Below are positions 1 through 6,328 of a stretch of 6,960 nt of DNA, one piece after another. The DNA comes from Verrucomicrobiota bacterium (lineage in GTDB: Bacteria > Verrucomicrobiota > Verrucomicrobiia > Chthoniobacterales > JAFAMB01): positions 1 to 6,960 of the forward strand of contig JAFAXJ010000008.1 in the NCBI GenBank assembly GCA_019241095.1, given 5' to 3'. The notes beneath the pieces are model-generated. The model worked only from the letters and a program-made list of their open reading frames with translations, ran no database searches and was not told the DNA's origin. Numbering within the stretch: the stretch's first letter is position 1; every line of letters begins with the position of its first letter. The position numbers and the translations under genes were made by a program.

Positions 1-774
1 TCGAAAGATGAACAAGGGATTGTTGATCAGATACCGTTTCCACAAACGACTTGGCTCCATTGCTAAACGAAAAAGCCATTCTAGGCCACTGCGCTGCATC
101 CAGTAGGGTGCCTGTCTTACGGTTCCTGAAATCAGGTCAAATGCCGCACCTACACCAATCATCAAAGTGACTGGCAGGGTTGCCATAGTGGCAGCCATAA
201 ACTTCTCTTGTTTCGGCGTACTCAGCCCGACCCAGCAGATGTCTGCCCGCAATCTCCCAAGGCGTTCGATCAACAACTGTTTCTCCCCCGTAGTTAGGGA
301 TCGAAAAGGGGGAGTATAGGTTCCGCAAATATGGAGCCCCGGAAATCTACGCTCGAGGGCAATCTTCAGCGATTCTGCGACGCCTTCTCTTCCGCCATAT
401 AAAAAGTGCCGAATACTGCCATCTGCCGACCGGCGACAAACCTCCAGCATCAGGTCCGGGCCGTATACACGATCCATCTGTTTAAAACCCTGAGCGCGAC
501 CGACCCATGACATCGGCATACCATCCGGCGTGTTGAGATAAGCACGATTGAGAATTTCCCTAAGTTCAGGATCGGACTGCGCCTCAGAAACACCGTGCAC
601 CCCAGTGACCGCGACATAGCCTTTTCGCCGTTGCTTTACCGCCCGAATCACTAGATCAGCCCCCTGGGCGAGGTTGATTGCACTTACCCCTACGCCAAGC
701 ACATTTGCTCTGGACACTGCTTCGGTGGCTTCCATTTCGGCTAGTCGGCGTGCAAATTGTCCAGCAAGTAGCAT
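1..774 (-). CDS. WecG/TagA/CpsF-family glycosyltransferase, C-terminus cut by the left edge
   Basis: The minus strand is open from ATG at 774 to the window edge, giving 258 residues with no stop. Family members transfer N-acetylmannosamine(uronic acid) or a related sugar from a UDP donor to a lipid-linked acceptor at the inner face of the membrane. Visible signatures are LGVGVSAINL (26-35), TGVHGVSEA (57-65), TPDGMPMSW (82-90, with the Asp expected to be catalytic), YGPDLM (104-109), LYGG (125-128), WVGLSTPKQE (181-190), GVGAAFD (207-213) and the basic tail RQAPYWMQRSGLEWLFRLA (220-238). Only a short C-terminal tail should be missing. Homology begins near residue 23, so ATG at 735 is an alternative start. 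TAA, TGA and TAA lie in frame at 811-819, so the start cannot be further up than TTG at 786. No clear Shine-Dalgarno precedes it. It follows the exosortase and EpsI genes on the same strand after a 182-base gap and may share their transcript. The family is certain; the sugar and acceptor are unknown. Confidence 0.93.
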   Translation of the reverse strand, partial: MLLAGQFARRLAEMEATEAVSRANVLGVGVSAINLAQGADLVIRAVKQRRKGYVAVTGVHGVSEAQSDPELREILNRAYLNTPDGMPMSWVGRAQGFKQMDRVYGPDLMLEVCRRSADGSIRHFLYGGREGVAESLKIALERRFPGLHICGTYTPPFRSLTTGEKQLLIERLGRLRADICWVGLSTPKQEKFMAATMATLPVTLMIGVGAAFDLISGTVRQAPYWMQRSGLEWLFRLAMEPSRLWKRYLINNPLFIFR

Positions 775-956
775 GCTGTCTAGCAACTTATTTGTAACGG
801 CGTTGAGCTTTTATCATTATTCCAGGCAATTAAGTCCATTGGCAGGAACTATTCTGGGGCGGAGAGTATTGCACTTTAGAGCAAGGCTCTTCCGCGCTAG
901 GCAGCTGGTTGCCTCAAGGGTCTTTCAAAGTGAACCTGTCAAGCGCAAGTCCGCCA
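775..956. other. Intergenic gap between the EpsI and WecG-type genes
   Basis: This is the only long gap inside the minus-strand exopolysaccharide block. It holds two short perfect inverted repeats: AGGCA/TGCCT at 899-903 and 910-914, and AGAGC/GCTCT at 878-882 and 886-890 with a 3-base loop. Neither is followed by a T run on the minus strand, so neither is a convincing intrinsic terminator. A TTGACA hexamer lies on the minus strand at 942-937, but no good -10 box follows at 16-18 bases. I see no small gene in it. It could hold a weak internal promoter or an untranslated spacer; the sequence does not decide. Confidence 0.5.
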
Positions 957-1691
957 TTAGCCGGGAACTACATCAGGTTTTTGAATTTTGGGGATGATTT
1001 CCTGCGTAAATTTAACCAGATCAGAGTAAACCTTCTCTTCTTTCGGCTCCAAGCCTTTTGGCGAAGGTGGAATTGTGCTGCTCACAATGACATATGCCCA
1101 ACGATGATTAATCCGGTGAACTATTCGATCCCAACTTGTTAAAAAAATGCGTTTAACATGATCATCCGTCGTCTTGTCCTCGCCAACAAACCAGTAAATG
1201 AAATACCCCTTGATTGGGCCTGTGCTGCTCGGACGCAGCAGGGTCAACATTCTAACATTCTGCGTTTTGCTGTCTTTCAGCTTGATAGGAAGGCTCTGCT
1301 CGCGCTGAATCGTCCAACCTTGTCCGATTAAACATACCTGCGGCCGGTGAATACTCTGGCGTTGCGCTCCGCTCAGAACAATCTCGGTCGTTATATCCTC
1401 TGACCCAAAGCCGACATAATGTTTTTTCGCAAACTCGGTGTCCTTCGGCAATATCACTTTCTCGCTGTCTGTTACCTCCTCATCGAACCCCAGATAATTA
1501 CCGACGTTCGAGGGCAGATCCATAACGACCCCGGCTTTACTCTCGGTATCAATCTGCCGAAACAAGTGACAAACAAAAAGTGTAAGGCCAATGAGCAGTA
1601 CAACGGCAACGGAACGCCAGACTGGGAAGCGAGCTTCAGTGGGTGTTTCAGATGACCGCTCGACGACCGTACTAGTTGATAATTGAGCCAT
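957..1691 (-). CDS. Exosortase-associated EpsI-family protein (DUF3485)
   Basis: This 244-residue protein has a short polar N-terminus, one membrane segment at about 27-43 (SVAVVLLIGLTLFV), then a soluble domain expected to be extracytoplasmic. The domain carries the EpsI hallmark HRPQVCLIGQGW (115-126), with His115 and Cys120, followed by YFIYWFVGEDKTT (163-175) and WDRIVHRINHRWAYVIVSS (187-205). EpsI-family proteins are encoded next to exosortases, or fused to them, in exopolysaccharide loci. Their biochemical role is not firmly settled; the conserved Cys and His suggest a role alongside the sortase. The length fits a stand-alone EpsI. It lies 34 bases after the exosortase stop on the same strand, so cotranscription is likely. 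The ATG at 1691 is the natural start, but the bases before it (GCCTCCTGAACAT) are the complement of a Shine-Dalgarno and not one. The family call rests on the HxPxVCLxGxGW motif and the neighbour. Confidence 0.88.
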   Translation of the reverse strand: MAQLSTSTVVERSSETPTEARFPVWRSVAVVLLIGLTLFVCHLFRQIDTESKAGVVMDLPSNVGNYLGFDEEVTDSEKVILPKDTEFAKKHYVGFGSEDITTEIVLSGAQRQSIHRPQVCLIGQGWTIQREQSLPIKLKDSKTQNVRMLTLLRPSSTGPIKGYFIYWFVGEDKTTDDHVKRIFLTSWDRIVHRINHRWAYVIVSSTIPPSPKGLEPKEEKVYSDLVKFTQEIIPKIQKPDVVPG

Positions 1692-1725
1692 ATGTTCAGG
1701 AGGCGATTTGGGAAAATTTCGGGAT

Positions 1726-2715
1726 TTAATAAGCGTCGGGGCTTGACCCGGAAGTTGGTGCGCTACTCGCAGAAGGCGTCACTACCGTGCGCTGCCTATT
1801 CGGAACGCCATTCAGAACCCAAGCTATCCCGAGAACGCCAAGAACCGCGGCGATATAAACCAAAAATCCGGCTGCGAGATGAAACCAGGTAGGGCTCTCG
1901 AGTGACCCTATCGCAAAATCTGATCCGAAAGCCATTGTGCCGAACGTCAGCATCAAGATTCTGCAAAAGTTCCCGAAAACCGCCAGGGGTAGAGCCGCAA
2001 GAAAAAGCACCAAGACTTTCCATCCCTTGTTAAAAGAAACGATACCGAAAAGCGCCGAAATCATTGTCAACGCGAATAGCGATCGAATACCGCTGCAAGG
2101 ATCAGCCACATCGACACTGAATCGTTGTCCCTGCACAATACCAAGCACAGGATTAGCTGCTGAAATGATGGCCGTTCCGTCCCGAACGGTATGGACACCG
2201 ATGAGATTCAAAAACCGGTAAGAAGCATCGCTCATGAGCAATCGGAGCGGAAAAGCAACAAACTGTTCAAGAAACACAAAAGGATAAGCAAAGAACAAGA
2301 AACACCAGATGAAAAAGAGTTCTTTGAAAAAGCGAATGCCCAAAAACAGAACGATCAAACCAGCGATCGCTAGTTGAAGAGCTAAATATCCGAAATATTG
2401 GATTGTAGCCATGTACCCCAACCAGTAGGAGACCATGCCCAAGGAAAAAATAAGAAAGCCCCAGTTCGACCCTTTTATCGGAATTTTAGCGAGTTGCCCT
2501 CTCTTAAGATACACCAGGAACAGAGCGTTCGGTAAGACGAATATCCCATGTTTCCATTCGTCACTGCTGTTCCACATCACTGAAAGCAGCTGCCAGAGGG
2601 GAATTGGATATAAACCGTATCCTGCTGTGTAAGGATAGAGGAGCAATCCGGCTACCGCCAAAATACTGGCTAGTAACGGGAAATACCACTTTTGTAAGAA
2701 GGGCGGATTATTCAT
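1726..2715 (-). CDS. Exosortase (EpsH/Xrt family membrane transpeptidase)
   Basis: Exosortases are integral membrane cysteine transpeptidases, analogous to sortases, that cut PEP-CTERM-like tails from exported proteins. From ATG at 2715 the protein has 329 residues with about eight hydrophobic segments. The three expected active-site residues are all present: Cys207 in ADPCSGIRS, Arg252 in GNFCRILML, and His279 in PTWFHLAAGF. The N-terminal family motif is also visible as DEWKHGIFVLPNALFLV (52-68). The C-terminus is a Ser/Pro/Thr-rich tail (about 305-329), probably cytoplasmic or disordered. The EpsI gene starts 34 bases downstream, the usual partnership. A TTG six bases upstream (2721) is in frame and only 5 bases after a GAGG; the ATG is 11 bases after it, so the start is ambiguous by two residues. 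The subtype and tail motif recognised (PEP, VPDSG or other) cannot be told from this sequence. No frameshift or missing catalytic residue is seen. Confidence 0.95.
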   Translation of the reverse strand: MNNPPFLQKWYFPLLASILAVAGLLLYPYTAGYGLYPIPLWQLLSVMWNSSDEWKHGIFVLPNALFLVYLKRGQLAKIPIKGSNWGFLIFSLGMVSYWLGYMATIQYFGYLALQLAIAGLIVLFLGIRFFKELFFIWCFLFFAYPFVFLEQFVAFPLRLLMSDASYRFLNLIGVHTVRDGTAIISAANPVLGIVQGQRFSVDVADPCSGIRSLFALTMISALFGIVSFNKGWKVLVLFLAALPLAVFGNFCRILMLTFGTMAFGSDFAIGSLESPTWFHLAAGFLVYIAAVLGVLGIAWVLNGVPNRQRTVVTPSASSAPTSGSSPDAY

Positions 2716-2768
2716 CGGCAAACCGGCCTCGACTATAACGTGCTACCTCGGGCTCGCAAGCGATCACA

Positions 2769-2804
2769 TTGTCAAACAGCCGTTTTCGTCGATGGCATTG
2801 ACAA
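2769..2804. repeat. Inverted repeat TTGTCAA ... TTGACAA, possible operator
   Basis: There are two 7-base arms in perfect inverted orientation (2769-2775 and 2798-2804) separated by 22 bases. Each arm contains TTGACA when read outward on its own strand, so each also looks like a -35 hexamer, one facing the exosortase and one facing the GT61 gene. Neither has a good -10 box at 16-18 bases. The centre-to-centre distance of 29 bases is close to three helical turns, which would suit a regulator binding one face of the DNA. That reading is inference; chance is possible for 7-base arms. Confidence 0.35.
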
Positions 2805-2843
2805 GATTAACTACCCGCAAAACGATATTAGGCCGAAATTGTT

Positions 2844-2855
2844 ACACACACACAC
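2844..2855. repeat. (AC)6 dinucleotide repeat
   Basis: Six perfect AC units lie in the divergent spacer, about 130 bases upstream of the GT61 start codon. Dinucleotide runs can change length by slippage and alter promoter spacing, but at six units this is short and may be neutral. Confidence 0.8.
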
Positions 2856-2880
2856 GTTTTCTGCTGACTAGCCACCAGGC

Positions 2881-2908
2881 TTGAAAACAGAGCCATCTCA
2901 GCTATTGT
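2881..2908 (+). promoter_or_regulatory. Candidate sigma-70-like promoter for the GT61 gene
   Basis: TTGAAA at 2881-2886 matches the -35 consensus at 5 of 6 positions. After a 16-base spacer, TATTGT at 2903-2908 matches the -10 consensus at 4 of 6. Transcription would start near 2915 and leave a leader of about 70-75 bases. This is the best pair I find in the spacer for the plus strand, but it is below the strength at which I would trust it alone. Confidence 0.3.
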
Positions 2909-2920
2909 CCCGCCTTGATG

Positions 2921-2972
2921 AAACGAATTTGGGCCGAGTTACAGGGATAGACCGATTCGCTTCGTTTACGAA
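2921..2972. repeat. Clustered ACGAA/TTCGT motifs before the GT61 start
   Basis: AAACGAA at 2921-2927 is the exact reverse complement of TTCGTTT at 2961-2967, and TTCGT-TT-ACGAA at 2961-2972 is itself a short palindrome. Three copies of the same 5-base core therefore lie within 52 bases, ending about 14-17 bases before the candidate start codons. This could be an operator or a leader hairpin in the messenger; the alternative is chance. Confidence 0.3.
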
Positions 2973-2988
2973 ACAGAAAGCTTAGTTG

Positions 2989-4176
2989 GTGGCGAACTTA
3001 CGCGATCTTAGACTGCATTTCCGTCGATATGCGGCTGTTCGAGCTACCGTTTATGCCATTCGCGCGCTTCGCAGAAGCTTGTTTCTCCTGGCAGTAAGTT
3101 TCTGTCGTGTCGTTACATCGCCGATTCCAGGACTTGGGTTTCCCGTCGGGTTTTTCTCTGAGTACGAAAACCTCCGGGCCTCGCCGCCGAAGGTTTTTGG
3201 CCGAGTCGAGATAGAATCGCAAGGCTCACCTTCTGCTTTGCCTGATAGTCTCATCGCTCTTTCCAAACTCAAACAGTATGAGTGTCAACCCTGGCCAATC
3301 CTCTGGTGTATGCGGAGAGATGCGCTCCTGATTTCGGAAAGTCTCGCGTTGATTGACTCCGGCAAACGGCTCTGCATAGAGGCGGCCTACAGCAAACGGT
3401 TTGCTAAAGACGACCCGGCATGGACATTTCCTATTGGGAGAAAGCCGCTTGACTTGCGTGGTCCGTGGACCAGTGTAATATCGCGTTTCACACCTGCCAC
3501 TTCTCCGACCAACTATACCCATTGGTTTACTGACGCCTTACCGAGGCTGGCTTTTCTTAATGAATTTCCCGAGCAGACTAAGGTTCTGGTTCCAGCGTCG
3601 CTAAGCCATTTCCAGGCAAAAACGTTGGAGTGGATGGGAATATTCGAGCGTTGCCGTCCCACATCAGAGTCAAACATCCGCATTGAGGAGTATTTTTTCA
3701 GTAGTCCGCCTTCGATGATCGTTTCGTACAGCCCGTTCGCCGTCCAATTCGTGCGTGAGCGCTTCCTAAGGTTCGCTGTCAGCAAGGAATCGCACCCTCG
3801 ACGTTTCTATGTTCGGCGGCGTGGTTCTTTACGAAACGTCGTGAATGAACACGAGGTTATCTCTTTTTTTCAGAAATTCGGTTGGGGCATTGTCGATGCA
3901 GGGGAATTCCCTTTGGAAGAGCAGATTGGTCTGTTCAAGAACGCTGAAGCGATAGTTGCGATACATGGCTCCGCTTTGGCGAACCTTCTATGGGCGGAGC
4001 CAGGATGTAAGGTGCTGGAGTTAGCACCAATCAATTATTTAACAGGGGTTTACGAATGGATATCGGATGTAAATGGTTTGGACTACAGATATATTATTTG
4101 TCCTGCCGATCCCCTGCTTAGCGCCATTGTTGATCTTGAGAAGGTCCGAACAGTCCTGGATTCTTGGGGTTTGTAG
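2989..4176 (+). CDS. GT61-type (DUF563) glycosyltransferase
   Basis: This protein of about 395 residues carries the hallmarks of the GT61/DUF563 family, which includes capsule and exopolysaccharide glycosyltransferases. Positions below count from a TTG at 2986. A basic N-terminus is followed by a hydrophobic stretch (31-58) that could be a membrane anchor or association region. Family motifs are NYTHWFTDALPRL (176-188), RRFYVRRRGSLRNVVNEHEV (272-291) and IHGSALANLLWAEPGCKVLEL (326-346), the last being the signature HG-[AS]-x-LANLLxAxPG block. A TAG stop lies directly before TTG 2986, and the first in-frame ATG is at codon 109, too late to spare the fold, so a non-ATG start is required. I chose GTG 2989 because GTG is commoner than TTG and a weak AGAAAG lies 9 bases before it. 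It is divergent from the exosortase and convergent with the citrate synthase gene, so it is probably transcribed alone. The donor sugar and acceptor cannot be told. Confidence 0.88.
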   Translation: MANLRDLRLHFRRYAAVRATVYAIRALRRSLFLLAVSFCRVVTSPIPGLGFPVGFFSEYENLRASPPKVFGRVEIESQGSPSALPDSLIALSKLKQYECQPWPILWCMRRDALLISESLALIDSGKRLCIEAAYSKRFAKDDPAWTFPIGRKPLDLRGPWTSVISRFTPATSPTNYTHWFTDALPRLAFLNEFPEQTKVLVPASLSHFQAKTLEWMGIFERCRPTSESNIRIEEYFFSSPPSMIVSYSPFAVQFVRERFLRFAVSKESHPRRFYVRRRGSLRNVVNEHEVISFFQKFGWGIVDAGEFPLEEQIGLFKNAEAIVAIHGSALANLLWAEPGCKVLELAPINYLTGVYEWISDVNGLDYRYIICPADPLLSAIVDLEKVRTVLDSWGL

Positions 4177-4296
4177 GCGCATCCAGAATTCCTTCTTACG
4201 GCCTGCTTCGGGTCGCGTGATTGATGTCTACTTCAACTTGTATTTTCCCCCCTGCGGAGGGCAGTGCTTCTTAGCAGCTCGTTGCCGCTTGCGCTG
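4177..4296. other. Convergent gap between GT61 and citrate synthase genes
   Basis: These 120 bases should hold the 3' ends of two opposing transcripts. The best hairpin is CCCT-GCGG-AGGG at 4250-4261, only four base pairs and without a T run on either strand. I see no convincing intrinsic terminator, so termination may be factor-dependent or the two transcripts may overlap at their 3' ends. Confidence 0.5.
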
Positions 4297-5427
4297 TCAC
4301 GAACGCTGATCTATCGGCACAAACTTTCTACCGGCGGGATCACCAGTGTATTGGCTAAGCGGTCGATATAACTTGTTATCGTTCAGTTGCTCCAAGATAT
4401 GTGCAGTCCAACCTGCGGTGCGCGAGATTGCAAAAACTGGAGTGAAGAGATCGGTTGGGATGCCCATCGAGTAATACACCGTCGCCGAGTAGAAATCCAC
4501 GTCGGCGTAAAGCCCTTTCTTCTCTTTCATCAAAGCGGCTATGCGTTCCGACATCTCAATCCATTTCGGCTGCCCAAGCTCGGTACTAAGCTCTATGGCC
4601 ATTTTTCGCAGGTGCGACGCTCGGGGATCGAGCACCTTGTAAACTCGATGACCAATGCCCATTATTTTTCTTTTCTCAGACAACGCGTTTTCGATGTAAG
4701 CGTCGACCCTGTCCGGAGTATTGATCTCCTGCAGCATGTGAATGACCCCCTCGTTTGCTCCGCCGTGAAGCGGCCCTTTCAAAGTAGCTACCGCCGCAGT
4801 AACGGCAGAGTAGATATCCGTGAGGGTTGAAATGGATACGCGCGCGCTGAAAGTCGAAGCATTCATCCCGTGTTCAGCGTGTATCACAAACGCCAGATCC
4901 AGTGTTTGCACTTTTTTCTCGGACGGCTCCTTTCCATCCAGAAGGTAGAGAAAATGCGCGGCTTCGTTTAAATCTTTACGAACCGGAGGCAAATCCAAAC
5001 CGTTTCGTGCACGGTGGAAATAGGCGATGATCACGCCGACTTTGGCGATGATGCTTACGGCTCGGTGCTGATTAGCTTCCAGGCTGTAATCTGATGTAAG
5101 CGTCGAATCATGCAGGCCCAGCATCGAAACCCCGGTACGCAACACATCGATTGGGGAAGCAGCTTTGGGAGTACTTTTAATAAAGTCAATAACTGGGGCC
5201 GGAAGCTGCCGCTCTGAGGCAAGTTTTTGTTTTAGATTATTTACCTCAGAGTAAGTAGGAAGCCGGTTGTTCCACAGCAAGTAAATGATTTCCTCAAAAC
5301 AGGTTTTTCCGGCCAACTCATTAATATCATATCCGCAATATATGAGCTGACCTTCCTGACCACGGACGTCACCGAGCTTGGTCTCATTTGCGACTACCCC
5401 TTCAAGTCCTTTCGATATATTGGCCAT
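4297..5427 (-). CDS. gltA: Citrate synthase, short Bacillus/archaeal type
   Basis: Citrate synthase condenses acetyl-CoA with oxaloacetate to form citrate, the entry step of the TCA cycle, in the cytoplasm. The protein has 376 residues, the length of the dimeric type; the hexameric NADH-inhibited E. coli type has about 427. The catalytic residues are all visible: His221 in PLHGGAN, His260 in GIGHRVYK and Asp311 in DVDFYS. Substrate-binding candidates are Arg269 in DPRA, Arg335 in ISRTAGW and Arg355 in YRPLSQYTG. HAEHGMNAS (183-191) is also typical. The common Asn two residues before the catalytic Asp is Asp309 here, a mild variation. The N-terminus GLEGVVANETKLGDVRGQEGQLIYCGYDI is standard for the family and supports ATG 5427. 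The gene starts 11 bases after the sucD stop, so it is very likely the last gene of a sucC-sucD-gltA transcript. A 2-methylcitrate synthase is the main alternative, but no prpB, prpD or acnD neighbour is seen. Confidence 0.95.
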   Translation of the reverse strand: MANISKGLEGVVANETKLGDVRGQEGQLIYCGYDINELAGKTCFEEIIYLLWNNRLPTYSEVNNLKQKLASERQLPAPVIDFIKSTPKAASPIDVLRTGVSMLGLHDSTLTSDYSLEANQHRAVSIIAKVGVIIAYFHRARNGLDLPPVRKDLNEAAHFLYLLDGKEPSEKKVQTLDLAFVIHAEHGMNASTFSARVSISTLTDIYSAVTAAVATLKGPLHGGANEGVIHMLQEINTPDRVDAYIENALSEKRKIMGIGHRVYKVLDPRASHLRKMAIELSTELGQPKWIEMSERIAALMKEKKGLYADVDFYSATVYYSMGIPTDLFTPVFAISRTAGWTAHILEQLNDNKLYRPLSQYTGDPAGRKFVPIDQRS

Positions 5428-5438
5428 ACATTTCTAAT

Positions 5439-6317
5439 TTATCGGTTGAGGATTGAGACTAAAGTTTTGCCGAGGGTTGCAGGCGAGTCAGCAACAGTAA
5501 TGCCGGCATCGCGCAAGCATTCTATTTTATCTCGGGCGGTTCCTTTTCCGCCAGAAATGATCGCTCCGGCATGCCCCATTCTACGACCAGGGGGCGCAGT
5601 AGCTCCAGCAATGAATGCTGTTACGGGCTTTTTGAGATTATCCTTGATCCAAGCTGCCGCTTCCTCTTCGGCATTCCCTCCAATTTCGCCAATTAAAATA
5701 AGAGCTTCTGTCCCTGCATCCTCGCTAAACAAGCGGAGGGCTTCCAGATGAGAAGTGCCATTGATTGGATCACCGCCAATGCCGATACACGTCGACTGCC
5801 CGTAACCCCGTTGTGTGAGTTGCCAAACTGCCTCGTAAGTGAGCGTTCCAGAACGCGATATGACGCCGATACTGCCCGGCTTGTGAATATAGCCGGGCAT
5901 AATGCCTATTTTACATTGGCCAGGAGTGATGATCCCCGGACAGTTCGGTCCAATCAATCTGCAGGATTTTTTTTCTCGTAATGCCGCTTTGACCCGCATC
6001 ATGTCCATGACCGGTATGCCTTCCGTGATGCAGACGATCAACTCCACTCCAGCGTCTGCAGCTTCGAGGATTGCGTCCCCTGCGAACGGGGCTGGAACAA
6101 AAATCATTGTAGCATTGCAACCTGTGGCTTGTCGCGCCTCGTAAACGGTTTCAAAAACGGGCACCTTTCCATCGAACATCTGTCCACCTTTACCGGGTGT
6201 GACACCTGCGACCACATTCGTGCCGTACTCCATGCAGCCCCTAGCATGAAACGCGCCGGAACTGCCCGTTATTCCTTGAACCAGCAATCTGGTGTTCTTA
6301 TCAACGAGAATAGACAT
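5439..6317 (-). CDS. sucD: Succinyl-CoA ligase (ADP/GDP-forming) alpha subunit
   Basis: The alpha subunit binds CoA and carries the phosphohistidine of succinyl-CoA ligase, which converts succinyl-CoA to succinate with formation of a nucleoside triphosphate. The protein has 292 residues from ATG 6317, normal for the family. The N-terminal CoA-binding domain shows [12 protein letters not shown] (13-24), GVTPGKGG and the segment [11 protein letters not shown]. The ligase domain has GPNCPGI (123-129) and [12 protein letters not shown] (151-162). The active-site phosphohistidine is His249 in MGHAGAI, equivalent to E. coli His246, and GGKGTA follows it. A TTG directly before the ATG is in frame, but the ATG is preferred. 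No good Shine-Dalgarno is seen (AGCGAAATTTTTG before the start). The gene begins 11 bases after the sucC stop and ends 11 bases before the citrate synthase start. The alpha subunit is complete and appears intact. Confidence 0.97.
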   Translation of the reverse strand: MSILVDKNTRLLVQGITGSSGAFHARGCMEYGTNVVAGVTPGKGGQMFDGKVPVFETVYEARQATGCNATMIFVPAPFAGDAILEAADAGVELIVCITEGIPVMDMMRVKAALREKKSCRLIGPNCPGIITPGQCKIGIMPGYIHKPGSIGVISRSGTLTYEAVWQLTQRGYGQSTCIGIGGDPINGTSHLEALRLFSEDAGTEALILIGEIGGNAEEEAAAWIKDNLKKPVTAFIAGATAPPGRRMGHAGAIISGGKGTARDKIECLRDAGITVADSPATLGKTLVSILNR

Positions 6318-6328
6318 CAAAAATTTCG

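Larger units (their letters stand above)
2716..2988. promoter_or_regulatory. Divergent intergenic region between exosortase and GT61 genes
   Basis: These 273 bases separate two divergent genes and should hold a promoter for each. I see no gene in them. The contents are an inverted repeat TTGTCAA/TTGACAA (2769-2775 and 2798-2804), an (AC)6 run (2844-2855), a possible promoter facing the GT61 gene (2881-2908), and repeats of ACGAA/TTCGT near the GT61 start (2921-2972). On the minus side a TATAGT (2737-2732) lies 16 bases after TTGCGA, but transcription from there would begin on or after the GAGG that precedes the exosortase start. The minus-strand promoter therefore remains unidentified. Confidence 0.55.

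Noticed and set aside
137..328. Short minus-strand open frame inside the left-edge gene
   Set aside because: It is out of frame with the WecG-type gene, which covers the region with continuous family motifs.
674..1142. Plus-strand open frames of 107 and 77 codons
   Set aside because: They lie opposite the WecG-type and EpsI genes and the gap between them, show no recognisable motif, and have no start context that stands out.
1683..1892. Plus-strand open frame preceded and overlapped by an AGGAGG
   Set aside because: The AGGAGG (1698-1703) lies inside the frame and not before its start. The frame runs antisense to the end of the exosortase gene and has a low-complexity basic product.
2732..2759. 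TTGCGA-16-TATAGT as the exosortase promoter (minus strand)
   Set aside because: Transcription would begin on or past the GAGG and within a few bases of the start codon, leaving no ribosome-binding leader.
4250..4261. CCCT-GCGG-AGGG hairpin as a terminator
   Set aside because: The stem has four base pairs and no T run on either strand.
4387..4830. 147-codon plus-strand open frame antisense to citrate synthase
   Set aside because: It mirrors a well-conserved coding region, and its product resembles no family I know; it is a shadow of the real gene.
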